Below, piece by piece: positions 43,334 to 55,194 of a DNA stretch of 64,000 bases; positions within the stretch are counted from its first letter, which is position 1, and every line of letters starts with the position of its first letter. The DNA comes from Prorocentrum cordatum (taxonomy: Eukaryota; Sar; Dinophyceae; Prorocentrales; Prorocentraceae), in assembly GCA_963575745.1 (NCBI GenBank), contig CAUYUJ010016879.1, positions 74,501-138,500 on the forward strand. Reading direction: 5' to 3'. The translations under genes were made by a program, and so were the position numbers. The notes under the pieces were generated by a model that was not told the DNA's origin, made no database searches, and saw nothing but the letters and a program-made list of their open reading frames with translations.

Positions 43334-43609
43334 CATCCTCATCCTCATCCTCATCCTCATCCTCATCCTCATCCTCATCATCCTCATCATCAGCAGCACC
43401 ATCATCATCAGCATCATCAGCATCATAATCGTCATCATCAGCAGAGGCATCATCAGCATCACAGTCATCATCGTCATCATCAGCATAACCATCATCAGCA
43501 GCATCAGCATCGACCTCATCATCACCATCAGCATCATCATCAGCATCATCACCATCATCATCATCATCATCATCATCAGCATCATCATTAGCATAATCAC
43601 CATCATCAC

Positions 43610-43656
<47 letters not shown>

Positions 43657-44340
43657 GCATCCGCATCATCCGCATCATCCGCATCATCCGCATCATCATA
43701 ATCAGCAGCATCACCATCATCAGCAGCATCATCAGCATCATCATCCTCGTCATCAGCAGCATCATCATCAGCAGCATCATCATCAGCATCGTCATCATCA
43801 TCAGCATCATCATTAGCATAATCGTCAGCATCATAATCATCAGCAACATCATCATCGTCATGAGCAGCAGCATCATCAGAAGCAGCATCATCAGAATTAT
43901 CACAATCATCCTCAGCAACATCATCATCATCATCATTAGCATCCTCATCCTCATCATCTGCATGATCATCATCAGCATCATCAGCATCAGCATCATCATC
44001 ATCAGGAGCAGCATGTCTATCATCAGCATCGTCAGCATCAGTATCATCATCAAGGTCATCATCATCATCAGCATCAGCATCATCAGTTTGATCAGCATCA
44101 TCATCATCGTCATCTGCAGCATCATCATAATCAGCTTTATCAGCATCAGTATAATCATGATCCTCATCAGCAGCATCATCATCAGAATCAGCATCATCAG
44201 CATTTGCATCAGCATCACCATCAGCATCACCATCATCATAAGCATCATCATCATCACCATCACCCTCAACAGCATCAGCATCACCATCATCATCATCAGC
44301 AGCAGCAGCATCATCATGCGCATCCTCATCCTCATCCTCG
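43085..44340. repeat. 1.25-kb (ATC)n-type array
   Basis: A nearly pure (ATC)n at about 43170-43330, (CTC ATC) units at 43330-43380, then ATC/AGC imperfect units to 44340. It is among the longest simple arrays in the window. All frames through it are low-complexity artefacts (poly-Asp up to 473 codons). Confidence 0.97.
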
Positions 44341-44469
44341 TCCTCACGACGGCCCTCCCACCCTCGAACAGGCGACACCCACTAGGCTAGGCTGGCACGG
44401 TGGCGGGGCTTGCCGCAGGCAGCTGGATATTTGCTTTGACATCAATTATTCCAAAGTTTGGGAGACTGC

Positions 44470-44686
44470 CAGAGTACTCCTCCCCGTTTATCATCATGTA
44501 ATCCCCGCCCCTCTCTGAATGAAATGCAGTTACCGAGACCAAGACTGATGGACTGGCAATCTCGATGTAGCAAGAGTGCTCCAGAGAATAGTACCCTGGG
44601 AAATTTGGGGAGCGCACGCAACCGCCCGAGGCGGTGCACGGGCCGCTGACGCTGCTCCAGAAGTCGGGGGCGCTCGGCGTGGGAGC
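44470..44686 (-). CDS. CUB-domain exon (third CUB of the gene)
   Basis: 72 codons plus one base. A short proline/serine linker (APTPSAPDFWSSVS), then the first two thirds of a CUB domain: GPCTASGG-CVRSPNFPGYY (the usual SPNYP element), the Cys pair, and DYMMINGEEYSG. It starts after GCGGCAG at 44687 (phase 0) and ends TCTG/GCAGTC (phase 1, GC donor). The split after Y-x-G in phase 1 is exactly complementary to the start of the CUB exon at 58045 (GC then TGG, completing Gly), so introns fall at the same site in successive CUBs. CUB domains are extracellular interaction modules. The exon for the rest of this CUB was not found downstream. Confidence 0.75.
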
Positions 44687-45725
44687 CTGCCGCGAACGGG
44701 CGAGGTCGGGCAGTGGACAATATATCACCAGCCCTCTGGGCGCATCTGGAAAACATGACTACAATTTCCAACCCCCCTCTTCCCCTCTTCTCGTTTAAAA
44801 ATGGATGCACCCGTGAGGTCTGGATATCCGTCAATCCCGCAGAGCGGTCAGAGCGTCCAAGACGGCCCCAGCACGCACGGTGATGGCGAAATGTGCGCGC
44901 CCAGGCGGTCCCGAGATGGCCCACGAGGCCCAGAGAACCCCCCGAAGTGAGAGAGATCGAGCTGGCATTGTCAGCCTTTTCCTACAATATTACCTCGAAG
45001 CCCTAAAATGTTTCCAAGACACCGCGACGGGCGCGAAAGACCTCTCAGAGGTCCCCCTACAGACAGCCCAAGCCCTCCCAAACGGACCCAACAAGCTCCA
45101 CGCTGCGCTGCTGTGCTGGCGCGGTGGCGGGGCTTGCCGCGCGAATCTCTGGGTAGAGGGGACAGCCACGAGACAGCCGCGGAACAACCGCGGCCAATCA
45201 CAGGACAAGCGCGGGACAACCACGGTCAAGCACGGGGAAACCACGGGACAAACGCGCGACAACCACGGGTCAACCGCGGGACATCTGCGGGAAATCCGTT
45301 TCGATAATGTAACCGATCGGTATTACCATTGTACCGATCGGTAGCACTGCCAATGTATCTATACAAATTCCTGTTCCTATATTTTTACGAACCCGGGGGG
45401 GGGGGGGATAACCCCCCCACCCCCCCACCCCAATACCGGACCCCCAGAATCCGCGGTTTCCGGGCCCTCGGAAACCCCTTGCCAAACGTCCCCCAGCTCG
45501 TCCCGGACCCCCAGGGGCGCGTTGCCAGGTCTTGCCAGCAGACCCCAGGCGATCAGAACAGTCAGGAAGGCAGGGGTGGTCTAAGAAAGGCCCACATGGA
45601 CTCGGGAAGCCCCCATGACGGAGGCCCTGGACAGGACCCCCAGAACGCAGAAATCGCTTCATTCCTCTGGGGAACCGTACATTTTCAGCATATTCGAGGT
45701 TCGGATTTTAACAGCGTCCAAAACA
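44687..45725. repeat. CGGGACAACCACGG minisatellite and G-run/C-run unit
   Basis: 45160-45300 carries degenerate units of 13-15 bases, such as CGGGACAACCACGG and CACGGGACAAACGCG; the same family recurs at about 47590-47810. ACCGATCGGTA words follow at 45312-45345. 45374-45420 is the TTCCTATATTTTTAC plus G-run/C-run unit shared with 5092-5142. A GGTGGCGGGGCTTGCCGC block occurs at both about 44400 (just beyond the CUB exon) and about 45124. No gene. Confidence 0.6.
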
Positions 45726-46060
45726 GCAACAAATGCCTCGGGCGTCGCCCCAAGACGACCCAAAAGACCCCCAAGATAGCCCCCAGACGGCCTGAATGGC
45801 CCCGAGACTGTCCAAGGAAACCACACTGGACCAAAAAGAAACCCAACAAGCCCTCACAAGGTCCCCAAGAGAAGCCCAAACAGGCCACGAGAGCCCCCCC
45901 CCAAAAAAAGTGACGCCACCAGGAGGGCCCACGCAGACCCCGCAAGGTCCCCAGAAACCCAAGCTCCCCAACGCGGCCCAAGATGGCCGCAGGACGGCTC
46001 GAGAGGGCCCCAAGGCGGCCCACCAGGGCTCCAACAACGCCCACAAAGAGATTTCCACCA
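45726..46060. repeat. CCAAGA array, plus orientation
   Basis: CCCAAGACGACCC, CCAAGATGGCCGC and similar blocks; a member of the same low-complexity family as at 5.15-6.1 kb. Confidence 0.7.
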
Positions 46061-46159
46061 AACTGCCCCGAATCCCAGGTTCGCAACCAGATTTCCCGGA
46101 AATCTGTTGCGGACCCGGGATTCGCTGCCTTCCCCAGGAATAACTTATTGTCGCGTGCC

Positions 46160-46740
46160 CCGTTACGACCCGCTGCAACATGACATTCTCTGTTTGGCAT
46201 TGTTTTGATATTTGCGGCGTTGCTTGACATTGCGTCGGATTGCTTGGCATTGATTCGCGTGGCTTGCCATTCCTTCGCATTGCGCACAGGGGCACTTGAG
46301 CCACGACCGGGCCAATGTTCGGGTCTACGAACTCCGTTTGTCGTCATTCACTGCCAGACATTTCTGCAAGCGCGCACGCACACATGAAACCGTAGCCGCT
46401 GGCTTCTGGACAGCCCTCCTCGGTGCGGCGAAGCCAAAATCCTTCGCCGCCCCACGACGGCATGATTTCATTCACTCCTGCTGTTCCTCCTCTGGGTCCT
46501 CCTGTTCCTCCTCCTTTTCCTGCCGCTCCACCATTCGTCCTCCCCCACATCCGCTTCCCTCTCCTCGCTCCCCGAAATTCCCTCCCTCCGATCCTTCCCC
46601 CTCCAACCGGCGTTTTTTCGGGAGCCCCCGGAGGCCTGGGAAAGGCCACGGACCGCACGTATTTTCTTATACTTCCAAAAACCACCGCACGGAAGGGGCC
46701 AAGTTTCCAAGGACGGCGCGAACGACCAACAGAAGCAGAG
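46160..46740. other. GCTTGGCATTG short repeats; no gene
   Basis: 46180-46300 has degenerate repeats of TTGGCATTG/GCTTGACATTG about every 15-20 bases. 46470-46650 is C/T-rich. No exon is recognised. Confidence 0.45.
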
Positions 46741-46744
46741 CCTT

Positions 46745-46794
46745 AATTACCAAGGAGCATGGCGCGAAGCGCCAATGCAGTCTCGTGTATGTGA

Positions 46795-46825
<31 letters not shown>

Positions 46826-47510
46826 GATGTACCCATATACCTATATGTGTAGTTGTATGCATAGTTGTGTGTGTATGTATGTATGCATGCATGCATGCAT
46901 GCCTGCATGCATGTATGTATGTGTATGTATGTATGTATGTATGTGTGTATGTATGTGTGTATGTATGGATGTATGTATGTATGTATGCATGCATGCATGC
47001 ATGCATGCATGCATGTATGTATGTATGTATGTGTGTATGTGTGAGTGTATGTATGTATGTATGTATGTATGTACGTGCGTACGTATGTATGTATGTATGT
47101 ACGTACGTACGTATGTGTGTGTATGTATGTATGTATGTATGCATGTATGTATGTATGCATGTATGCATGTATGCATGTATGCATGTATGTTTGTATGTTT
47201 GTATGTATGTATGTATGTATGTATGTATGTATGTATGTATGTGTGTATGTGTGTATGTGTGTATGTGTGTATGTGTGTATGTGTGTATGGATGGATGGAT
47301 GGATGGATGAATGGATGGATGGATCAATGTAGGTACGTATGTATGTGGGTATGTATGTATGTATTATGTGTTTACGTATGTGTGTATGTATGGTTGTATG
47401 TATGCGTGTATGTATGTACGTACGTACGTATGTATGTGTGTACGCATGTTTGCATGTACGTGCGTATGTATGTATGTATGTATGTATGTGTGTGCGCGTA
47501 CAAGGATCAT
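46745..47510. repeat. hairpin unit, TA run and (ATGT)n array
   Basis: GCATGGCGCGAAGCGCCA at about 46758 (shared with 5583), a TA run at 46800-46823, then about 640 bp of (ATGT)n with TGTG, TGCA and TACG variants and a (GGAT)n block at 47285-47325. Confidence 0.95.
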
Positions 47511-47810
47511 CAATTGTTGGTAATATGCCCTGCTGGCCGATCCCACTTTCGATATGCCTATCGGTTTCTCGATCGGTCCCAAAACCTCCATATCGACACA
47601 TTGGACAAACGCAAGACAACCACAAAACAACCATTGCCCAACTGGACAATCACAGAACCACCACGGGCCGACCACGAGACAACCACGGGACAACAACGTG
47701 TTCATCACGGGACAACCACGGGCCAACCGCACGACAACCGCGGGACAACTGCAAAAGAATCACGGAACGACCACAGGACAAAGAGATAAACACGGGACAA
47801 CCGCGAAAAA

Positions 47811-50052
47811 AAACTTGCGCAGACAACAACTCGTTTTGGTTAGGCGAAAATATCGCGTTGCTTAGCCCCACTCGCACGCGCGTGACGCTCTCCTAGAACC
47901 GAAACCGAAACACCTTTTCCGTTTTGGAGGCCTGCGTTTAACTCCGGTTCCCCCCCGAACCTCCGACGTACAAACATTGGCGTGCCTGCTTCCACACGGG
48001 GGCCTTGTGGGACCCCACCCTTGTTGGCAACCGATCGGTGTGGAATGCACATGTGAATACCAGATCTCTCAGGGTATTCCTAACGCGCGTGGCTGAGGAT
48101 CGACGTCCACACATGTCCAAACGACGGGTTCTAACCAGAGTTCCTTGGCGATTGCTGCGAAAGCACTCCAGCTCTACCAAAGACAAGACAGCTCGACCCG
48201 CGCAAAGTCGCATGCGTCAAAAACATGTTTTTGCTTGTCTTGCATCTCCTCATCCACGTACCCTGTTAACCGAAGCGCTGATCCAAACTGGGACGAAGAA
48301 TCCAACACGCGTTGCTCTTTGATCGCACATAATGCACATGCTCACACGCACGCGCGCGCATGCCACAGCCATCACGCCGACCCCACAGACTCTCGACCGC
48401 CATCACAACCGCACGGGGTCCCACGCCCCACGGAACCCCAGGCCACCTCCACGACCACCATGGGTCGGCCCATCCGGGGGAACCCACGCGCGTTCCTTTG
48501 TCCATCGCAGTTGACGCGATCCGCGCGCGCGCTCTTATCCGACGGGCTCGGGCATGCACGACTCGTCCGGCGGCAGGAGAGGGGGCCAACGCAGAACGCG
48601 GCCGCCGCGGAGAACAGGATAAGGAGGGAGGGCACTCACAGCGCGAATAACATCGACTGGAGTGGCAGGGCGGCCAACCTGTGCTGAAATAGTCTGGCAC
48701 AGGGCGCGCGCCGGCGTCGCGGCCGCACCCAGGGGCTGAGATGCAGGCTACAGGCGCAGAGAGAATAGACCAAATCGCGCCGGCACAGAAGGGAGAGCGG
48801 CGAGCAAGCCGACACACGCTGGCGGCATCCAGGCGTTCGTCGGAAGGACGTGGGCGACAGGCTCTGCAGCAGGCACGAGCCTGCAAACGCGGGAAGGCCC
48901 GAGCCCCCAAGGGGCAGCGCCGCGATCCGCTCGAGGCAGCAAAATGCTGGAAGAACCATGACCTGCTGAGGACCGGGCAAAGGGTCTGCGGCCGCGAGCC
49001 CGGAAGCAGCGAAACACCACCTGCTAGGGACTGGCGAACTACCGACGCCATAAGCTGAAGCGACGCAGCACGACGCCACAGCTGGCGCGGCCACTGCAGC
49101 GCCCAGCGGTGCTGCCGGGCGCCAGAGCGGCAGAGCCTGCGGGGGCGGCGGCTAGGGGCACGCGACGGAGCTGCTCGCCATGGCGCCGGGGCGGCCGGCA
49201 GGGTTACCGGGAACTGAGGCTGCCGCGCAGGACACCGCCAGCGAGACCGTCTCGCCACAGGACTGGCGAGGTGGGGCGCCCCGCAGCAGGCGCGGCGGAG
49301 CGAGGCGGCGCAGGGCGCCCTCCCGAACGGCGCAAGCAACACAGGAGAAAGGCAGCCGGGTCGCCGCGCCTCAAAGCCAGCAGGCGCGGGGTCCAGCTGG
49401 GGCGGCGAGGCAGGATGCAGCGGCCAGAAAGCCTTCCCGCGCGCGACAGCCAGGGCCCGCAAGGCCCAGGCAAGGCGCGCGGTCGATGGGAGGCGGCAAG
49501 AGGAAGAAACGAGGGCGGAACACCGACCCCACCCAGGACCCACCCAGAGTCGGAGAGAGCTGGACCACCAAGGAGCACGGCGGTCGCGTCTGTGATCAAC
49601 CAATTCGCAATGAACCGTCACACTTGATCGGTGCGCGCACACGCGGGCAAGCACCCCCCTGAAGGGGCGGCCGCTTCGAATGCTTCGCACCGGGGCGAGG
49701 AGGCCCACCTGGGAGGGCAGGCGATCCAGAGGGGGAATCCAGCTGGGGGGTGGACGCACCAAGGGAAGAGGGGGAGGGACGGAACGCCGCCATCAGAAGA
49801 AGCATCTGATCGGTCCACAGAAAGGAAAAACAGGCGAAGGGCCAAGGGGGTGGGGGACCGCCCAAGTTGCCAGCGCTGCCAGGTGCGACAGAAGGCTCAG
49901 CGAGCGCCGAACCTGGGAGCTGGGGTCCGAGGGCGCGTCGCAGACCGAAGGGGCCATTGGCGGCGGGGCAGACTTGGAGGATAGATCCCCCGCATGCGGG
50001 ACTGGCCCCCCGCTCGCCAGGAAGCGCTGCTGTCCCGTTCGCCTCCCCGGCC
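47811..50052. other. GC-rich DNA, no recognised gene
   Basis: From 48.2 kb the DNA becomes strongly GC-rich. A minus-strand frame of 498 codons (48266-49762) is open but rich in Arg, Ala, Pro and Ser, with no motif, and the plus strand is also open in places, so I do not call it a gene. It could be the eroded remainder of a mobile element. Confidence 0.4.
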
Positions 50053-50460
50053 TCATCTCCCCCCACCTGCCTGCGCCTGCCGGTCCTGCTGCTGCCATCG
50101 CACATCAACCAAGTCGACGTCGATGCGACGGTGCTGGCAGAAGGTCCTGATGCCATAGTAGGAGGCGGGTAGGTCGCCAGGGAAGCGCCTGCAGGATCCA
50201 GTGTAGCCGCCAAGATTATAGCGCCCATTACCCCGCCCCTCACCATCACACACGTCACGTGCCCGGTTCCAGCATTCCATAAAGAAAGCCCCGCAGGTGC
50301 GTTTGAAGCGGTTGATGAGCTCCGGCCACGTTTCCACGCGGACCCCCTGGGCATTCCACTGCGGCGCACAGCGGGCGACGAATCGAGGCGCCTTGTAGAA
50401 GCTGTTGTATGGGTCGTTCCAGTCGCGGCGGCGGCTCGCACGGCCACCCCATCCAACCGC
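50053..50460 (-). other. exon-like segment of unknown product
   Basis: Within an open minus-strand frame, the last 130 or so codons have balanced composition and look more protein-like than their surroundings, with aromatic and Cys residues: DWNDPYNSFYKAPRFVARC, WPELINRFKRTCGAFFMEC, YYGIRTFCQHRRIDVDLVDV. It stops at 50053. I recognise no family. Its position near helicase and retroelement debris suggests part of a mobile element, but a CUB-gene exon is not excluded. Confidence 0.3.
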
Positions 50461-53430
50461 GGGCGCCCCCGGTCGCAGCGCGGCGCCAGTAGGGCGGGGT
50501 GCCCCAGGAGGTGCCGAAGGGGCCATCTTCACCGCCCGCGCCCCAGCTGGCCTCGTCGGCGGCCCGGCAGCGAGCTGAGCGCGATGCTGAGGCGACGGGG
50601 GCGCGCACGCCGCGTCGCCTCCGAGGTTCGCAGGACCAGGTTGAGAGCGGCCGCCCCCGCGGGGCGCCAGCCATCGGCGCCGCTGGCGGGGCGCCCCCCC
50701 TGGGCGAACCAAGCCAGATGCGCGATTCAGCCTCCATCCGGCCGCAGAGGCGCAGCCCCGCCTGCACCTCCCCCACTGGCCCCGTGACCGAGCCGGAAGG
50801 TTGATCGGGCCAGTCGCCCATCCGCCACGTCATCCTGGGCGCGCCAACACTCGGGGCGCGCGCCGCCGTCGCCCCTGGCCATTCGGCGGCGGCCTGCCTA
50901 GCGCGCGTGGCGCGATTGTGCTGCTGCATGGCGGTTGACCAAATGATGATAACAAAAACGAAGCGGCGCTCGCCACCCGTCCTAGCTCCCCCTGGCTGGT
51001 CTGGGCTGCCTTCCAGGTCGTCGGGGCGGGGCGGGAGCAGTTGCCCCGCCCCGTCGCGGCCTCTCTCGTCGTCGCCGCTCCAATCGGGGATGGCGCTGCG
51101 CCGTCCTGCGGCTGCCTGCTCGTCCGGGGAGGGTACGGCATCGCCCTTGGCCGGTCCAAGGGCGGCGTCAGCACTCCCCCCGCTGGCGGAGTCGCCCGCG
51201 TGGACGTTCCTGGCGCGCTGCGCCAGCTCCGCACTGGGGGGCCGTCGTTTGGCCCTTCCTGGGTCGCGCGACTGCGGCCGCCAGCTGCAGCGCTGGTCGC
51301 CTGCTCCCACGGCTGGCCCGCGGCCGCGGCGCGTCGGCGGCGGCGGGCGAGCACGGGGTTTTCGCCCCGCGGATGCCTTGACGCGCCAGAAAAGATGCCA
51401 GGGCGCCCCCGTCGTGCCAGGGCGGATCAGCGCCGCGCAGGGCCGCTCGAGATCCCAGACAAGACCCCCACGCCGCACTCAGGTCGTCGGACATGCCGCC
51501 TTCGCCCGTCTCCCCGCCCTTCTCCGGGGTGAGCCAGGCAACGACATGGGCCAGAGCAGCCCGCCCGCGGCGCCGGGGAACGTCGCCGGGCACGCCGAAA
51601 CTAAGCACGGTGTCGCCGCGCATCTTCCTCGGGAAGGCGACGCGGGACCTGCGCCCCCAGCAGCTGGCGCCCGTTTTTCTATCCCCTATGTCTGGCTCTG
51701 CGCCGGCCTGCTCCCCGACGCAGCCTTGTCGCGCCTCCTCTAGGCCGGGGCGAAGCCGCCTGGCGTGGTCAACCAACGCGGGCGATAATCTCATCTGGGC
51801 GGCCAGCCTGACTGGGTCGATCCGGCCGGCCCAGGCCAGGGAATCGCCGGCGCAGGGCGCCCGGGCGAAGAGGGGGGGCCGGCCTGCCAGCGCGGCGGCT
51901 GGATCTGCAGGCGCCGGAGCCGCTGCCGCGGCGTTCAGAGAGGGTTGGCGCCTAGCTCGGCCTCCAGCGCCGCCTTGACGCGCGCCCGCGGCTTCCCAAG
52001 GCGGACCGCCACTCCGCCCCCAGCCGGGACGGCGCGCGCGCCCGCAGGCCGAGCGCCCGAAATATGGCCGAGGCAATCAACGCAGCACAACCGGGCCCCA
52101 GCCCGGAGAAAGCACGTCGCCCCTGCCCTTATCGCCCAAGCGGATGGCGAACATGCCTGGCGGGGGGGCCCCAGGCTTTCATTCCAGGATGGGCGCGGCG
52201 GCCAGGCAGCCGCCGCACTCCCCCTCGCACGCGAGGGCCCGCCTGCGGCAGGAGCAGGTCGGCTAGGCGGGCAGCGTCTGACAGCTTCGCCATTTTGCAT
52301 CCAGCAACGGGCGGACGGCACGGCACTTGCGTCGCTCGCCCTCCGGCAGAGACTGGCTGTCCGGGTCGCGGGGGGACGGGGAACTTCACGCCGCCCAATA
52401 TCGGCCCCCCGCGGAAGCCGTTGCTGGAACGACCGCACCCGACGGACTGAAGCTGGACCGCTGGGCCGCCGCTGGGCCGCCGCTGGCCAGCTCCGAAAAA
52501 ACCAACATCGGCCCCCGCCAGAACCATGCGGAGAGCGCAGACTGCGCGGCACCCCTCTTTTATTAGCTGGCGACAGGTCGGCCGCGAGCACCTGTTGCTC
52601 GAGGGAGACGAGAGACGCCTGGAAGGGGAAGTCGCTCCTGTCCAAGTCCTTCCAGGTGGTCGGGCAGCAATGCTCCTTTGCGACGGGGTGATGTTGCGAA
52701 ACTGCAGCTAGCCCGCCAACGGCTCTGACCAGCGCCCCAAGTGCCCGCGGAGGGCCCTGAGGCCCTCGGCGCTGACGCAGCGGACAGCCCCGCGCGGATT
52801 CCGGATAGGACGGACCATATTTCACGGATCGCGAAAGGCCGGGGCCGCCTCCCAGACATCCCCGCACGGCCAGGACCCCTTATAAGGAATAGCAGCACGC
52901 GGGGCCCCCGGACCGCGATGAGCATGCTCACCAGCACGTTGATCCTGCAGGAGTTGGATGGATCCCCATCTGGGCCCAGTAGGCAATTGCGGAGTCTGCG
53001 GATACGCGGCGTCGCCTTCCTCGGGAAAGTCCGCAGGCGCCCCGAGGGCGGCCGCCCCGCGCGTCTTTCACAGCAGCGCGCGCTGCGGCTTCAGAAGGCA
53101 GGGGGTCGTCGAGGAGTGCCGGGCGGGACGGAATCCCCCCCGAGGCGCCATCTGCGCGACGTTCCGGGACGCGCTGGCCCAGGGGGAAGCTGCTCCTGGA
53201 ATTGCCCCCCTGTCGCCGGGCGCCATTTGGAGGCCCGTCGCGCCCATCGACGGCCCAGGTCGCCGCGTAGATGTAGTTGGTTGGGTCGAGGCCAAGCCCC
53301 AGGTCGCACTGGGCCCATCGCGACAAGGAAGCTCCCCGCAGTGCTCTGCGAGGTCCAGCGGCGCACGCGGGGCCGTGCACGCGCGGACGCAGGCCCACGA
53401 CGCAAGAGTGCACGGGCGCCAAAGCGGGGC
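50461..53430. other. GC-rich DNA without recognised gene
   Basis: Several open frames of 150-400 codons on both strands overlap one another and have Arg/Ala/Pro-rich composition. Short minus-strand stretches with balanced composition (for example near 52700-52600, around WKDLDRSDFPFQASLVSLEQ) may be remnants of coding DNA. Nothing assignable. Confidence 0.35.
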
Positions 53431-53433
53431 CCA

Positions 53434-53709
53434 TCAGCAGCGCGGCGCCGGCCGTCTGAAGGCCCAGGTGGCCCCAGCTGTGATCTTCAGGCAGAGAAGG
53501 TCTACCAGGGTGGCGGGGCTGGGCTGCTGCTGGTCGCGCACCTTCGCCAGCTCCTTTTCCTTGTCAATTAGCTCCTTTTCCGCCGCAAGCCTTTCGGCGT
53601 CCCCCATGATGGTGGCCTCGACGCGCGCGGAGTCACCAGCGAGGGGCCCGGGCACGATGGCCAGGTCCTCTGAGGTGCCGCTGATAGCCGACTGCCGACG
53701 GCCCTGCAA
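53434..53709 (-). other. possible coiled-coil fragment downstream of the helicase
   Basis: A minus-strand frame of 91 codons contains a heptad-like charged stretch (GDAERLAAEKELIDKEKELA) followed by KVRDQQQPSPATLVDLLCL. It lies directly after the helicase remnant in the same orientation but in another frame. It may be the C-terminal tail of that protein, frame-shifted. Confidence 0.3.
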
Positions 53710-55194
53710 ATTGGACCCATATGCGGACTTCGAGACCCCAGCGAGCTAGCACGCTTAGCTGGGACTCGGACGCAGCGCTGAACATCATGCAATTGCCGAC
53801 GACAACGATGCCTGCTTTGCCCCCGGTGTAAGCGACGTTCACCCTATGACGGTCGCTAAAGGAGCCCCAGGCACAGCTGCTGTTGGCGCGCGCAGCCCCC
53901 ATGATGATGACCAGGTCGGCCTCGCCCCTTGGCTGGAGTCGATCGCGCAGATATCGGCATGCCCCTCCTGGAACAGCATGGGGCAAGGCTCCTCCAGCCC
54001 AGGGAAGTGCAGGGCCAGGCCGTCGGCCTCGGTCCTGCCTGGCCTGCAGACGGCGCGGTGGTCGGCCTGGCAAGCTCCCCCCTTGCCCACGGCGCTTGGG
54101 AACGACGGGGGCACGCAATCTGCTTGCCGAGCTCCGAGCCGCAATGGCGGCCCGAGAAGCAGCCCCGGCAGGCTGGCAGGGCCAGGCGACCTACCGCGCG
54201 GCCGCGCAACCTTACCTTCGCCCTTGCCCTTGCGCGCCGCTCGGATGACCAGGGCAGCTAGCGGCCGGCCTTTCCGCGCCGGCGGCAGCGTTAATTCATG
54301 CCCGCACAGCGCCGTGACATTGCGCCAGGTCTTGAGCAGGTCTTCTTCGCACGCCGCCACCAGTCGCAAATCGCAGCTGCCTCCCAGACGTTCCCGTAGC
54401 CCTCGGCACGGGTCATGGACGCGGACATGGCCCCCTTCCTTGACTACCTACCAGACCACCCCAACACAGCCCGAACACCCGAATTTGGGGTTCGGGGGGG
54501 GGGCACGGGTTCCATACGTGTTTTCTAAAGGTCCCCCCCCCCGTGGAAATGGAGGGCAAGCCGAGGCCTTCGGATTGGGTCGGGGTGGCTTGGTGGGCGG
54601 TTGGTTCCTGGGCACCGCGGACTGACTGGGCTGTGGAAGCCCAAGCCCAGAGGAACGGTGCCTCTCGGCCCGGCGGCGCCATCCCGGCGCCGGCTCAGCT
54701 CGCGCCAGGGCATGGGCTGTGCTTTCGGCCCGGAGCCTCTTGACCAGGGGCCGGCGGCCGCTCGGGCACACGAGGCCCTGGAGCAGCCCCCCCTCGCAGA
54801 CTGAGTGCGACGCCCACTGCAGAATGCCAGGGCGCACGCAGCAGCACTCTGCCAGGAAGACGCTGCGACCGCCACTTGGGCCGAGCGAGTCGTGGAGGCG
54901 CTCCATCGCTGAGACGGTCAGCACCACGGCGGCCGCGCGCTTCGAAGCAACCGTGGGGCTCAGCTGCCGCTCATATCCGACGACCACGACGCGCCCTCCA
55001 GCTCGCGCAAGGAGCACGAGGGGAGATGAACACCAGGGCCCCCGTAGACTGTCCAGCCTCGTCCAGTCCGAGATGCCCATCACGCTGTTGGGGCGCCCCC
55101 CCGCGCCTCGTGGGTGGCGAGGGCGAGACTGGCCTCGCTGCGAGATGCCGCGCGCGAGGTGGTCCAGCCCGTTTTGTTTGAGACAGCCTTGCAA
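53700..55194 (-). pseudogene. UPF1-like superfamily 1 helicase remnant
   Basis: Motifs in the expected order. At about 54997-54950 GRVVVVGYERQLSPT matches the Walker-B-distal motif GDxxQLxPT of UPF1/AAA_11-12 helicases but has Tyr for the Asp. It continues KRAA, then LTVSAMERL, and AECCCVRPGILQW stands where QYRMxPxI is expected. At about 53985-53955 is DICAIDSSQG (motif V, TxDxxQG). After a frame change comes EADLVIIMGAARANSSCAWG, then RVNVAYTGGKAGIVVVGN, where the motif VI arginine (TRAK) is replaced by Gly. No Walker A is found upstream, where a 64-bp satellite begins. Lost catalytic residues plus frameshifts argue for a dead copy. It sits in the putative CUB-gene intron. Confidence 0.7.

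Noticed and set aside
42957-44390. Poly-Asp, poly-Met and poly-Ile open frames over 430 codons
   Set aside because: Translations of the ATC microsatellite in different frames.
48266-49762. 498-codon minus-strand open frame
   Set aside because: GC-rich DNA with Arg/Ala/Pro/Ser-rich translation and no recognisable domain; overlapping frames on the other strand are also open.
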